Below, in pieces: positions 33,924-46,272 of a stretch of DNA of 64,000 nucleotides. Origin of the DNA: Beta vulgaris subsp. vulgaris (taxonomy: Eukaryota; Streptophyta; Magnoliopsida; Caryophyllales; Amaranthaceae); assembly GCF_026745355.1 (NCBI RefSeq), contig NC_079206.1, positions 44,151,342 through 44,215,341 of the forward strand. Reading direction: 5' to 3'. Position 1 is the stretch's first letter, and every line of letters starts with the position of its first letter. A program made the position numbers and the translations under genes. The notes below the pieces were generated by a model, which was given only the letters and a program-made list of their open reading frames with translations, did not search any database and was not told where the DNA came from.

Positions 33924-33941
33924 CATTTCTTGTAGTAGTGA
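33924..33941 (-). mobile_element. CACTA terminus (isolated)
   Basis: On the minus strand CACTACTACAAGAAATGC is an En/Spm-type terminus. It resembles the left end at 2734 (CACTAGTAGAATAAATGC). No partner end was found; the palindrome at 34050-34085 (CCTATTGATGCGGTTTT and its complement) is the sub-terminal motif of the same family. Confidence 0.55.
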
Positions 33942-34861
33942 CATTTCCAGAAGACGATGTTTCCGCCATCGTCCTATAATACTATTATTATTTGGGAGGA
34001 TCGCGCAAAGCTGAGATTATTTCCATAAAAAAGAAATCCAATAATCAACCTATTGATGCGGTTTTGGCCCAAAACTATAACAATAGGTATATGTAAAAAA
34101 AATGCTTTTTTTGCCTTTTTAGTGATTTTAAGTGAACTGAAATCAATAAAAAGAATGAAAATAAGGATTATGGCTAATACTACCAAAGTGATTGAAAGAC
34201 AATGCCATATCCATACCTCATAATTGATACAATATCCATGAATAATGAAACAGAATTACTATCAAAAAAAGAAAAACAGAAAGAGTAAAAAGAAAATAAG
34301 TCCTTCAGAATCATCATCTCAAACCCTAGATCTAACCAACCAACAAATTGAAAAATCAAAAAGTTGAGTAAAGTAAGAAAAAATCGGTCGGTCATGAATT
34401 GGTGAACTTTATTATCATCTCAAACCGCAATAGATGTATGTGAAGAAGCTGTAGATCTAATCCAACCCAGCAAAATACGCATAAAAAAATCTGAGCAAAA
34501 AAACAAAACTGAGTAAAATAAACCATCAAAATTTATCAAAAAATTCGAAAACCAGTAAAATTAATGCTCAAACTCACTGATTGTTCTCACACCCAACAAA
34601 CTTATTGTTCTCGAACCCAAAGAAATTCGAAACCAAACTCTTTGATTGTTCTCGAACCCAACAAAACTCGAAACTTAACTCGCTGATTGTTTTGAAGCAA
34701 GGAGTAGTTGTTGGCAGCGTTGTTCAAAGCTAGTGGAGAGAGAGGAAGCGGAGAAGAAGATTTGGCTGACGCAAGTTGATGGTCGTCATCGTGCGACGCA
34801 GGCGGAGAACAGGATCCGACCAATGGAGGAATTTAAAAGACAAATCCTTTGGCTTTAGTAT
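33942..34861. other. Gene-free stretch with short tandem phrases
   Basis: TGATTGTTCTCGAACCCAAC recurs in variant form three to four times at 34576-34690. A 73-codon minus-strand frame at 34602-34823 has no recognisable domain. It may be the interior of a CACTA-type element. Confidence 0.4.
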
Positions 34862-35010
34862 GGTTGTCAAAAGTGGGAGAACAATCAACTTGTTTCAAAC
34901 ATGGCTTGAAGACTCACATCAAGTTCGATGTGAGCAATACAAATTTTGTTGAGAGTTTTAATGCCGCTCTAGGCATTGAAAGTGACCATTGCTCACCCTA
35001 CTTGAAGGTA
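34862..35010 (+). pseudogene. Mutator-like transposase remnant
   Basis: A short frame reads FKHGLKTHIKFDVSNTNFVE and then SFNAALGIE, resembling the stretch of MuDR transposases just before the SWIM zinc finger (pattern N-FVESFN). It is surrounded by stops. It is too short to rank higher. Confidence 0.4.
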
Positions 35011-35602
35011 ACTAACCCAACATAGCTCATTTATAGTATGTCTCAAATAGATGTACATCTAATATTGGTATTGAGTAAATCTGCTAGGTATAAGAAGAGT
35101 CACGATTGTCATAATTGCAACAAGAAGATAAGCATGCGGAAGACTGAGAAAAAGATGATATATGCCCCAATATCGTAAAGATAATTAAAGTACTAAGCCA
35201 TGAGTCCAAAACTTGCATTGCCTATTCAGGTTTGAAAAAATTAGCTTCACGAAATATAGAAGTACTTCTTACGGAGGAAGAAAAAATATTTATTTCATCT
35301 TACCAAGGGATTCTTATACTTCACATGGATTATTATATAAAAGGCGAGGATATGACCAACTTGTTGTAAAATGTTTTAGTTTTGGAAAAGTTCTATAAAA
35401 GAAGTCGCCAATAAATTTTCAAAGCAAGACTCATAAACCTAATTGGATATTTTTGGGAAACCATACGGCCATCTTAGGAACTTATGTAGATTTTTTCATC
35501 ATGGCTTCATAATTGATCAATGAACCAAATATTAAGTTCGGGGGTGAGGGTACACATATGACTAATTTTATGCAATTGAACAACCAAGCAATATATTTAA
35601 GC
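35011..35602. other. Gene-free sequence
   Basis: AT-rich, possibly more decayed transposase sequence; no frame can be followed. Confidence 0.4.
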
Positions 35603-35913
35603 TAGAGGTGATCAAGTTGAGCTCGGCCCGAAAATGGGCGGGTTTTGGGCACGATTTTGCAGCCTGCAGTCGAGCCCAGTCTGACCCAATTTTTGGGCAA
35701 AACTTTTGGGCCACGGGCAACCTAGATTTGGAAAAAAAATAGGCTAAATTTCGATCCGGTACAAAAATGGCCCGAAAAGCTCGCTAGCCCCGACCCGAAA
35801 TATCAGGCTTTGGCGCGGTTTTTTTGGCCCGGCCCTCCCCGCGGTATTTGATCTGAAATGGAGTACTTTTTTTGGGTCAAATCCCGGTCCGGCCCGATCC
35901 ATGACCACCTTTA
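35603..35913. mobile_element. hAT-type MITE rich in GGCCCG motifs
   Basis: The left end TAGAGGTGATCA matches the inverted right end TGACCACCTTTA in 10 of 12 positions. Flanking 8-mers ATTTAAGC (35595-35602) and TTTTAAGC (35914-35921) differ by one base. The interior is full of CCCGA/GGCCCG, unlike the AT-rich surroundings. It is non-coding and 311 bp. Confidence 0.85.
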
Positions 35914-35921
35914 TTTTAAGC

Positions 35922-36509
35922 ATTATGAAAATTAATATATTTTATTTTGTTAAACCAACAAAAGACTAATTTTTGTGATATGTTCTTCAAGCAATTAAAT
36001 AACTACGAACTTAATGCAATTGTCCGAATTATCTGACTTTAATCTTGGAACATTTAGTTAGGTCATTGATTACCAAAAAAAAGCATATGAATGGTGGCGA
36101 AAGCAATAAACATATATGCATGAATAATATGAATAAAGGAAAGGAAATTAGGAGAAGAATATACAAAAAGATATGGATTTCTTTAAGATCAACATAATGA
36201 AAAACTTGTTAGTAATTTCAAGAATTTCAGTAGAAATTGAAATATAAAGGACCCTCAAGAATAGACCTTTATCGGCTGGCCTTGAATAACAATCCGCTGG
36301 AGGATTAATCGTGAAGCTTGGATTGAATGGACATTGAAAGATGTGTTTTTGAAGTGTTTGAAGTGTTCATATGTAAAGTACTAGAGGTGATATTTGCGTC
36401 TAAACCCGTAGAGGTGATATTTCCCGAAATCGAATGGAATAAGTTATAGACCATCAACGTGACGATCTAGTTTGGAAGAGGTCATGAATTGATTATTAAC
36501 CTTAAATTC
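35922..36509. other. AT-rich spacer
   Basis: No gene, RNA or element end is recognised. Confidence 0.45.
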
Positions 36510-38560
36510 TACATATTAAATCACAAGAGTTTAATATATTTTATTTTATTCAAATAGATAACTAGACAAGCATATACAAAGAAGATTTTCAAAAGATTGA
36601 TTTGTCGATTAGATTGGAGTAAATGACATACGAATTACCCCATGATTTGTTTCGACATCTTCGAGTACCATCATCCTAAGTAAAATTTGACTACAATACT
36701 CCAAAATATTGGCCTTCCGCTGTTAATGTCCCAACTGTCACTTATTTCAAAATAATCCTAACTTTACTATGCGTCTTCCAGATTTGGCTCCCAAGTCACC
36801 TATAACTTGTGAAATTGGTCATTCTCATTTTTAAAAAAATAGAAACAAAAAATGCCCTTAAACATATGCCACCATTTGCTCCATTGAAAACGCTTACTTC
36901 GATCCTCCAACCCATCTCCCTAACCAACTGAACTTACTACCACCATCTCCAGCCATTGCCCCTCCCTTCGTCGTCGCCCAACATATCATACCCATAATTG
37001 TAAACAATAGACACATAACATCACAGTGGTAACAATAATCAGCGAAGATTAAGGTGGCTCGAAAAAAAAAAGCTACTTAACACTACAAACTCTTTGTGGC
37101 AAAACAACAACATTAAGCGTGACGATTTACAAAAAAATCGAGCAAAAGGTTGAGGTTGAGACTCATGAGAGGAATCGATGAGCCTTCCAAAGATTTGGAA
37201 ACTCCGAAGCACATGTTAGAAGCTTTTCAGCTCAAAGGACTTTTGCATTCCTTCACTACTTGTGCCACTATATATTCCTGCCAACACCAGAGATTCTCAT
37301 CAAAGAAGAGAATCTCCGGTCATTTTAATCAGGGCGGCGAGGTTTATCCAGTTATTGGGCAATGATTTAAGAAAAAGCTAAGTTGTGTTTATTGTTTACC
37401 GCAGGGAGTGGATTGTCGGATAGAGGACGAGGCACTGTGGGAAAGGGAGTTATTTCTTGGTGGTGGGGAATGGGCTCGAAAGAGAGAGGTGAGAGGGTGG
37501 GGAGATGGAGGGAAAGGCAAGAAGCTCAAATAATTATTAAAATGGTAGGTAAACACAATATGCCATATCGCGCTAGTGATTTGTTAAATAGGTTAACATA
37601 TTATTTTGGGAAGTTATACATCATAGTTGGTATGAAATACTTCATAGCTAGGATTATTAATAGCGGAACGCCAATAGTTGGGATAATTCTAGTTAGTTTT
37701 TCCTTAAACCTAATTAATCAAGTGATGTGTTAGTTCGGTTTCAAGCAAACACTTCCCATTGCTAGTTAGATGAGTGAGTCACTTTACCGAGTTGATATAC
37801 CTACGAAAGTTGTAACAAAAACTTGAGGTCTTGCATTGTCATTCTTTACAAAATCTTTTCTTAGATTAGACTGATTAACTAGCCATAATTCGTATAATTT
37901 GAATCAGAAGAGCTTTATGTATTCTATTATACTCAAATAAGTGACTTGACAAGCATATACAAAGAAGGTTCTTGAATGATTGATTTGTCAGTTAGCTTGA
38001 CATAAGTGTCATACTTATTACCCCCATAATTTTTCGGCTTTCTTCGAGTACCAACGTCCTAATTGAATGAATGATACGTTAGTTAGGTAACGAGCAGAGA
38101 ATCCTCGTTGCTAGTGAGACGAGCGAGTCAATTTGCCGAGTTGATCTATGTAATTAACAAAAACTTTGAGGTCTTGCATTATCATTCTTCACAAAATCTT
38201 TTCTTAGATTAAACTAATAAACTAGCCATAATTCGTATAATCAGAATCAGAAGAGCTTTATGTATTATATTGTACTCAAATAGATGACTTGACAAGCATA
38301 CACAAAGCAGGTTCTTGAATGATTGATTAATTTTTCAGTTAGATTGACATAAATGTCATACTTATTACCCCCATGATTTTTCGGCTTCTTCAAGTACCAT
38401 CATCCTAATTTAACGAATGATGCGTCATTTAGGTACCGAGCAAAGAATCCCCGTTGCTAGTGAGACGAGTGAGTCACTTTACCCAGTTGATCTGTGTAAC
38501 AAAAACTTTGAGGTCTTGTGTTGTCAATCTTCACAAAATCTTTTTTTTAGATTAAACGGC
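36510..38560 (+). repeat. Tandem array, period about 343 bp
   Basis: The phrase GAGGTCTTGCATT recurs at 37825 and 38168, and as GAGGTCTTGTGTT at 38510, giving spacings of 343 and 342 bp. Each unit also has GACTTGACAAGCATA, GATTGATTTGTCAGTTAG and TACCCCCATGATTTTTCGGC-like blocks. A diverged unit occurs alone at about 36510-36680, separated by unrelated sequence holding two short frames (37150-37365 and 37383-37733) with no recognised domain. The third unit is cut short before the Helitron at 38656. Confidence 0.85.
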
Positions 38561-38667
38561 TGTTGCTATTTAGATAGCTATCTTACTAACTACAAAATTC
38601 ATATACTAAAGTTTTAGCCATTAGACCAAATTATATTTTGTCTTATCATTTTAAACTAGTTTTTTGA

Positions 38668-38686
38668 CCCGTGCAAACTGCACGGG
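38668..38686 (-). other. 3' hairpin of Helitron A
   Basis: A perfect 8-bp stem with a 3-nt loop 8 nt before the CTAG end; the rolling-circle termination signal of Helitrons. Confidence 0.85.
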
Positions 38687-39554
38687 AGGTTGTTCATTTT
38701 ATAAATTGACGATTTTAAGAACTTCTTCAAGAAAAGTGGTGGTGAGCCTCCAACTTGTGATGTAAAATTTAGTATACATGTATTTAAATTATTTTTAAAA
38801 CTAATTTATGACCCGTGTGTTCAACTATTGAAGTAGTTAACGTCATGGTGGATCATGTGACCCATCTTATAAAAAAAGAGCTAATTGAAAAAATCTTTAA
38901 AACTAAGTACTTCATTTAGAGGCCCTGATAAAATCACAATTCGTACCACGACTGATACTCGGCAATACACCAACTTCCACTCCCACTTATGGCAATCCCG
39001 TTCACCCACTCTCTTGCCTTCTTAATTGCACCACAGCTGCACCACTTAGCTATAATAATTTTAATTTTCTCAATATGCTTGAGCTTTAATACTATTTAAG
39101 TTCGTCTAGTTACATATAATGGTTGTTTTTCGTATTTGATGATATCTTTTTTAAAGTCATATCATAGATATCATTTAGATAATAGGATTAGAGTTTGACC
39201 CCATTTTTTTCAATAGTTAATACTCACTCCCACCAAAGATCTAAAGATTAAAAAAGAACAAAGTTCTGTTTTTATCATGTATTATATTACGTTTAACAAT
39301 ACTACTTTTACCCACAAAAGTAATGCATATTTACATTCCTATTTTAGAATTATGCATAGTTACATGCCCATTTAACTATACTTTTTTTTTGTAGAAGATT
39401 AAGAGAAAATATTTTCTTGATTATATAATTGTAATACTTTTGGCCATAATAAGCAAAATAACTTTTATGCCAACACCCTACAGAAAAAGTAATAAAATCT
39501 TTTATGTACATAAGATTCTTTTAAGTTATATAATTTCCAAATTGTCATTCTTGA

Positions 39555-39738
39555 GGCATGTTCTCCCCAGTTTATTTTCAATTCAGTTCAGTTCAATCCA
39601 GTTCAGTTCAATTCAGTTCAGTTCAGTTAATTTCAGCTCTAGACAATACTTTTACTCTCACATATCACTGTTCATTTCAGTTAAGTTCAGTTCAATTCAG
39701 TTCAGTTCAGCTATTTTATGTTGAAGAGAACATACCCT
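39555..39738. mobile_element. CAGTTCAGTT-type MITE, copy 1
   Basis: The left end AGGCATGTTCTCCCC pairs, inverted, with AAGAGAACATACCCTT at the right. The body is many copies of TTCAGTTCAG. The Phe/Ser/Gln frames across it are artefacts of the repeat. Confidence 0.75.
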
Positions 39739-40677
39739 TGGTTCTATATATGTTTTTCAACTTATTTTGCTTATGTAATTTTATTTGAACTTAAATAAAC
39801 TTATGTAAGAACCAATCTGAACTTATTACACCTTATTAATCCTTATTAGACCAAATTTTAACTTTTAGAATTTATTTTGTAAGTATGTCAAACTTTGTCT
39901 TTGCTTGTTTTTGCATTATACAACTTATCTGAACTTATTAAGCCATATTATTCATTATCTGAACTTATATTTTCTAGTAAGAAATAAAAATAAGTTGATC
40001 AAAACAGTGTCGTTGTTGATTGTTTTTTAAAACTTGGGTTTATAAATATTTAATTTCACGACACCTAAATATATAACTATTGCTAATACACCTACAAAAA
40101 CAATGGGTTGAATATTCAAGTTGTGTGATTTAAAATTAATAATATATATTGAATTGGACCATCTTTAATAAATACCTATTTCAATGTTGTCAGTTGCTTG
40201 AAGTGTTTGGAGTTTGCCTAATTTTGTGAATTTGATAGTTGCATCCATAGTCAACGTGTATCTTATTAAGTAATGAGATGATTTATGTATTGTATTGTAG
40301 TCACCATGAAAGAATCGATATCAGTATTATATAGGACCCATAATCGATGGTGTTTTTTTTAGAATAATATTCAGAAATCCGATTTCTTAATTGAGAGATA
40401 TAAAAACCGATTTGTTAATAGCTTTGCTTTTACTTTCGAAATTTATATAGTTTTTGGGAATGAATTTTATGAAATATAAAATTGCAATATTTCGTAACAT
40501 TATATTGATTCTTTTTCTTTTTTTTAATACAAAAGATAGTATCTTCTTACCTTTTTAAAATAGTATCAGATGGGATTATTGCTTCATTATAATATTATAT
40601 GTAAAAATAGTATCAGATGGGATTATTGCTCCACATCGCCGTAACATTATATTTTGTAACATTATATTGATTCAAAC

Positions 40678-40886
40678 TTAGGGCATGTTCTCCCCAACTT
40701 ATTTTCAGTTCAGTTCAGCTCAGTTTAATTCGATTCAATTCAATTCAGTTCAGCTCAGTTCAGTTCAACTCCAGTTCAGTTCACTTCAGTTCAACTCCAT
40801 TCTTTTATAACCATTTTTGTTAAATATTATTATTATGTTGGTCTAATTTATTTTACTAATTACTCTTATTATTATTTATTTTTATA

Positions 40887-40924
<38 letters not shown>

Positions 40925-41472
40925 TCTATATATTATTTTGTTTATTATATCTTTACTCATTATTATTACTATTATTATTAGAAGGAACATGGTTTAGGTC
41001 GAAAACACAAATTAAATAAACCCACGTTTTTAGCCCATAAACCAATCAAATCGCATCAAAACGGTTTATGATGTGATTTTGCGCGGTCCAACCCAATCAT
41101 TATTTTTATTACAAATTATTATATTATTAAATCTAATTATTAAAATAGTAATATTAATTTATTACTTCTTATTTATTATTGTTATTATATAATCATCATC
41201 AAATATTAATATATTAATACAAATAATTTAAAATAATTATTATTAATTATCATTAATTATTATTATTATTATTAATATTATTTATTCATACTATCATTTA
41301 AAAATATCCAAAATACTATTATTATTATTATTCATTATTATTACTTATCATTATAATTATTATTTAATATTCATATTATTATTTTTTAAATATTATTTAT
41401 ATATTTATTATATTTAATTTAATTTAATTCAGTTCAGTTCACCTGTTTTATGCCAAAGAGAATAGTCCCTTA
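40678..41472. mobile_element. CAGTTCAGTT-type MITE, copy 2, swollen by ATT repeats
   Basis: The ends AGGGCATGTTCTCCCC and AAGAGAATAGTCCCTTA are the same as copies 1 and 3. The middle (40830-41400) is expanded by TTA/ATT trinucleotide runs, with long ATT arrays near 40880-40925 and elsewhere. Confidence 0.75.
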
Positions 41473-41987
41473 GCCGGTTTATAATATATTGATTCAATTT
41501 TCTGTGTCAAGTATTAAATGTCTATGGGAAATTCATTTATTGCATTGCGAGATTTATATTCTTTCCTAAAATGAAGATTCTAATTGATTTACTTAGAAAT
41601 CAGTTGCTTGAAATTAGGCAATTATACCAAAATCTCAGTAAGTGATTTAATATTGTTTTGACACGTGGCAATTGTTCGGTTGCTTATGTGCATTATCGTT
41701 CATTCTCATGCCTTATTTCACCGTTGATCGCCACGTAGGATAATTTTTTCTTACTTTAATATTATATACTAGGTTTTAGGCCCGTGCATAATGCACGAGA
41801 ACTATTTAGTTTTTATATATCAGCTACAATGAAAACGTGTAAACGATTCTTACGTTAACTTGATAAAAAATTGTGTTTAAGAGATATACACTTTTATATT
41901 AATTATAAAGTTGTTTAACATATACATGATACTCATATGTTTTGGAAGACTTCTTTTTAGTGCAAAACGAAATTTATTAAGAAGTTA

Positions 41988-42258
41988 CTCCCTCTGTTCT
42001 ATTTCTATAATATTGCAAAATGAGATTTTTACACTATCCATTCACCATCATAACCTTTCACTGTATATTATGATTTTTATGTAAGGGAAAATATTATCAT
42101 GTGGGGTCTTGTTAGATTATATTCGTCTCGATATATACTTTCAGAATATCATTTTTGTATAATTTTACTAAAAAGTAATTAAAAATATTAATAGTTTAAA
42201 TAGTGCATTGGCAAACGTGAACATACTCAATTGTTGCAGTAAAAAAGAACGGAGGTTG
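41988..42258. mobile_element. Stowaway-like MITE, copy 3
   Basis: The ends CTCCCTCTGTTCT and AGAACGGAGGTTG are inverted copies, with TA on both sides (41986-41987 and 42259-42260). The interior GTGGGGTCTTGTTAGATT and ATTCGTCTCGAT is shared with copies 1 and 2. Confidence 0.88.
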
Positions 42259-43904
42259 TATAACATAGTCATAAGCAAAGCCAACAACACCTTAAGAGAA
42301 ACTTTGGAATTCCATATTTTCTCCACACTTTTGATACAATTGAACCGCTAATAACTTATGTATGAGAATTCTTTGAAAAATTAATAAAGTGATGACATTA
42401 TTTAATATAATATACCAATTTTGGTGTAGCCCTACAAAGCCATCATCTAAGGGTTGAGATGACAAAGGTAAATTAATGATCTCAACTGCTTCGAAAAGGG
42501 AGAAAAGTTGCACGAACTTGGTCTTATCCCAGTAAGCACTTAGGGGTCAATTGTCTTAGAAACCCTCTCCACATTACAGTCTTTATTTTTACTCGAAATG
42601 GCCTTAAAGTGTTAGACTTCCCATGTTCTTTCTCATAAATTAGTACTATTAGGCAATTTTTACTCGTGACTAATAAATGGCTACATAAAATTAGCCATGA
42701 CTAAGAACTGGTCTCGGGGTACAAACCTACCATGTGATAGGGATTGTCATTGACTTTTAACACATGGCCGAAAAAACTGTGTTTTTTGAAACATCATAAG
42801 AAATTTTGTTCCAACTGACGGAATAAATACCATATCGGGTATAAATACCTTATTGCCCGTTGCTACCTGAAATTACCACAATTTCGATAATATATTGTAT
42901 CATACCTTATTCCCCGTTCCATCTGACGTAATGAGTATCATACGGGGTTTCCCACTTTACTTTTTTGCCTAAATACCTTATTCCCTGTTGCTACTTGAAA
43001 TAATCCTTACTCATTAGTTTCTTCCTGAAAACAATTTTAGAATATATTAAGCCACCACAATTTTAATATTAAGAATAGTTTAGAAAATGATAATTTTGTA
43101 TAGTAAACAAATATAAATACACAGTACTTGTATAATGTATGTGTGTTTTATAAGTTCTCCATATGATTTACATTTCAATATTATCTTTTACATCAAAGAA
43201 AAAAGAAGTTGTCAAAACAAAGTGCATAGGCAAATTAACAACTTTTCTAATTCGATAACTTCCGATCTTTCAACAACACTTTTACTCTCTTATAGACCAA
43301 CTAAAATTGAATACTTATAAATCCATTTTTTGATATATATAATTAACTCATTTTGTTGATTCACCTTCTCAATTAGTGTCTCGAAACTCATTAAAGAAAG
43401 CTATATTTTATAATTTGAGCACATGGGCCATGTTTCACTCTCTCTGCTAATCCTTTATTTTAGAATTTTTATATAGAATGGGCCGAATTCAAAGTGTGCA
43501 TTTTCTTTAAAAATGATATTAATATCAAGGTAAGTTCATAAGTGGATGTATTCATAATTTTTGTTTCATTTGAATGTAAGAGCGTGGGAAAATTTTGAGT
43601 GATCCTAAGGTTAAACCCTCTTAGACACAATAAAGTAATAATATAATATATATACAATAAATTGGAGAGAGAACAATCATAAAATTAATGTCTGAATGTA
43701 CTATTGGCCGAGGAAATTTCAATAATTAGAGGGTTGGCAACCCGTTGGATCACCTAATCATCTAAATTTTTTCGAACTTATATCGTCATAGTTTTGTCAA
43801 AATAAGCTGAAGTGAACCGACCCTTATATGTTGGTTTTCACTTTTTTTTACCTTATTTAATTTCTTGTTTTATATATTGTCTCTTGTCTTACTTCTCTCA
43901 CTTT

Positions 43905-44016
43905 AAGGTACTGTTCTCCCCACCTTATTTTTAGTTCAGTTCAATTCCTAAATTATTATTAGTTATGATTTAATTCAATTCAGTTCAGTTGTTTTATGCT
44001 AAAGAGAACAGACCTT
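43905..44016. mobile_element. CAGTTCAGTT-type MITE, copy 3 (short)
   Basis: AAGGTACTGTTCTCCCC at the left and AAAGAGAACAGACCTT at the right are inverted. The centre has only a few CAGTT units; 112 bp. Confidence 0.8.
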
Positions 44017-44195
44017 AACTCTTTTTTTTTTTAAAAAAAAAATTAGTATGTATTGGTCGTGGATATGATTTGTTATGATGATTAATATTACCCCACCTAG
44101 ACCACTTCGGACTAAAGATTGAGTTGTTATTGTTTTTGTTATATGTAACCTCTGATCATAGTCATGGTGTGACATATTTTTTTTTTTGAAACAAA

Positions 44196-45387
44196 ATCAT
44201 GGTTGAATATTAGCTCATGAATTATTATAATAATATCGTGTAATTAAAAAATATTTTAAAATCGACTTATGACCCGTGTGTTCAGTGACTGATGTCATGA
44301 TAAAATGCACGAGAAGTTTTTTTTTATTAGAAAACTAATAATATATCGATTGAATTTTTTATTTATACAAATTCTTTAGTACCACAAATATACAATAAGT
44401 TATTATTACATGGAGGTAACTTTTTGTCATAAATGCATCAGTTTTCTTAATCTAGAAGTGATCCATTTAAGATTAAAAGTTACCGCTTTTACCAATAAAT
44501 TTTATTATTCATCTAGATATAATAGTTGGAAACAATTATTTTTAACTTGTCGAAAAATTACATTTTGAACATATTGCTTTAGACCCTTGTAGATTATATG
44601 CATAATTTTTCATATATTTTTTTCAATATGTTTGAAGTTCAATACTATTTTAGGTATACTTAATTACATCTAATAGTTGTTTTTTTACTTCATGGTATCT
44701 TGTGTAAAGTCATATATATTATGTAGATTACGATCTATATTATATTGTTAAAAGTTACACAAGAAACACATGTCACTTCGTACTATAAATTTTCCCAACA
44801 AAATAAATTTTTAGTATTTTCTATTTTTCCGCCTGTCCATCTACATTATGGCAAGAAGTTATACGTTTAAGATATGATTTGGACTTGTGCATAATGCACG
44901 GGAATTGTTTTTTTAAGTAGTTGTTTTTGTTCCAAATTTATTAAATCCATAATAATCAGATTTCATGCATTTAAGGTTGAAATAATATAAAATATAAAAT
45001 TATATTTCATGATATATAAAAATCATTTTTTACAACATTTTAAACAATCTTTTTAATCGTGATATATACATCTATAAATAGGTACGTAAATGAAACAAAA
45101 AACACATTAAAATGCGGGGGAATATTTTATAAATTTAAGATTTTAGGATGTTTCTCCTAAAATCATGGTTGAATATTAGCTCATGATTTAATTTTTTATA
45201 ATCATATCGTGTAATTAAAAATATATTTTTAAAATGGCTTATGACCCGTGTGTTCAGTGACTGATGTAACTAATGTCATGATAAAATGCACGAAGAAGTT
45301 TTCTTTTGATTAGAAAACTAAAAAACATTGATTGACAATTTCATTTATACAAATTCTTTAGTACCACAAATATACAATAAGTTATTA
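44196..45387 (+). repeat. Direct repeat of about 220 bp inside Helitron B
   Basis: 44196-44413 and 45161-45387 share AAAATCATGGTTGAATATTA, TTATGACCCGTGTGTTCAGT and GTACCACAAATATACAATAA. Each resembles a Helitron 3' end whose hairpin has been opened by about 30 bp of inserted sequence, so these may be fossil Helitron termini. A third decayed terminus is at 44880-44905. Confidence 0.8.
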
Positions 45388-45849
45388 TATAGTAAGGATT
45401 TTTTTTTATGAAAATAAAGTGAAGAAACAATCTTTGATAGCCGAAAATCAAGGAATATAATACTCCATATGCTGCTTGGTCAAGTTTTTGCTATCAAACA
45501 GGTTTTGTAAATGATTTTTATTTCCTTAAAGGTTACACTTATGTGGCAAGTAATTGATTTAATTTTAAAATCCTAACATAACTGGTTCATCTAATTGATT
45601 TGTTGCCTAAAATGCTAGAATGATGGATAAAAGGAATTCAATTACGCCTAAAATTATGAGCTGAAAATAGATCTCAAGGCTAATGACACGTGGCAGATTG
45701 ATGAAAAGCAAAGAAGAAATCGAGGAGCAATGTTAGGCTTTGAATAATGGTGACTTGACACGTAGGCAGAATTTTTCTTCCTTTAGTATTATATATGATA
45801 TGATGATATATGATATGATGATGACAATATTAATAAGAAGGGGGAGGGG

Positions 45850-45915
45850 GGCTTCGAACCTGTGACCTATCGTTCACAGCATCTCAATCTTAACCACTAA
45901 GCCAAGACATCCTTG
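45850..45915 (-). other. tRNA-like head of a SINE or tRNA pseudogene
   Basis: On the minus strand TGGCTTAGTGG (45894-45904) is a canonical box A and GGTTCGAAGCC (45850-45860) a canonical box B, 34 bp apart. No acceptor stem pairing is seen, and the body after box B runs into C-rich and then Helitron-flank sequence. It is a truncated SINE or tRNA relic about 360 bp upstream of the CASP start codon. Confidence 0.65.
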
Positions 45916-46272
45916 GTTCTGTGTTACGTACATGTGTAAGCACGTAAAATAGTTTTGACCTCCTACCAAAACATTTTAATTTTTTTTTTATAGGATCATA
46001 CAGTTAAATCGTTCTTAAGAAGTTTTCGTACGTTATGCAGCAAAAATCGATGATGTGCACCAGATACTTTCGTGTTTTAAGAACAGCTCAGTATCTATCA
46101 AATTCTTCAAACAGATCTCAATTAGAAATTAGAAATTCCACTTCCCGCGCATAATTTTGTTCGAATTCCTACAAACTCTGGAAATCTTGTAGAGTTCTAG
46201 TTAAATTGTGAACAATCGAAGTAAAAAAGTACCGAGATCATAAAACCTTTGATCTTAGATCCGGAATCATCA
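45916..46272 (+). promoter_or_regulatory. Promoter and 5' UTR region of the CASP gene
   Basis: Only about 360 bp separate the last repeat from the ATG at 46273. I see no clear TATA box, so the promoter may be TATA-less. The transcription start is not determinable by eye. Confidence 0.4.

Larger units (their letters stand above)
41769..45798 (-). mobile_element. Helitron B, inserted in the 5' terminus of Helitron A
   Basis: 3' end on the minus strand: stem CGTGCAT/ATGCACG (41783-41797), about 10 nt, CTAG (41769-41772), host T. 5' end: TCATATATAATACTAAAG at 45798 and leftwards, host A. Its first 18 bases nearly match those of Helitron A, so both are of one family. About 4.0 kb, no helicase frame, hence non-autonomous. 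It contains an internal direct repeat and two MITEs. Confidence 0.82.
38656..45803 (-). mobile_element. Helitron A (outer), split by Helitron B
   Basis: The 3' end on the minus strand is hairpin CCCGTGCA-GTT-TGCACGGG (38668-38686), 8 nt, then CTAG (38656-38659), followed by host T. The 5' end is formed by joining 45799-45803 to 41768 and leftwards: TCATA then TATATAATATTAAAG, preceded by host A. This fits the Helitron rule A-[TC...CTAG]-T. About 3.1 kb without the insert. I find no Rep/helicase, so it is non-autonomous. It contains two CAGTTCAGTT MITEs. Confidence 0.8.

Noticed and set aside
37150..37733. Two short frames between tandem-repeat units
   Set aside because: No domain recognised, no splice signals tying them together; not enough to call a gene.
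39440..39788. Two frames rich in FSSVQ/FSSIQ repeats
   Set aside because: Translation of the CAGTT repeat inside a MITE.
45850..45915. Functional tRNA gene on the minus strand
   Set aside because: Boxes A and B are good, but no acceptor stem pairs and there is no terminator; kept as SINE/tRNA relic.
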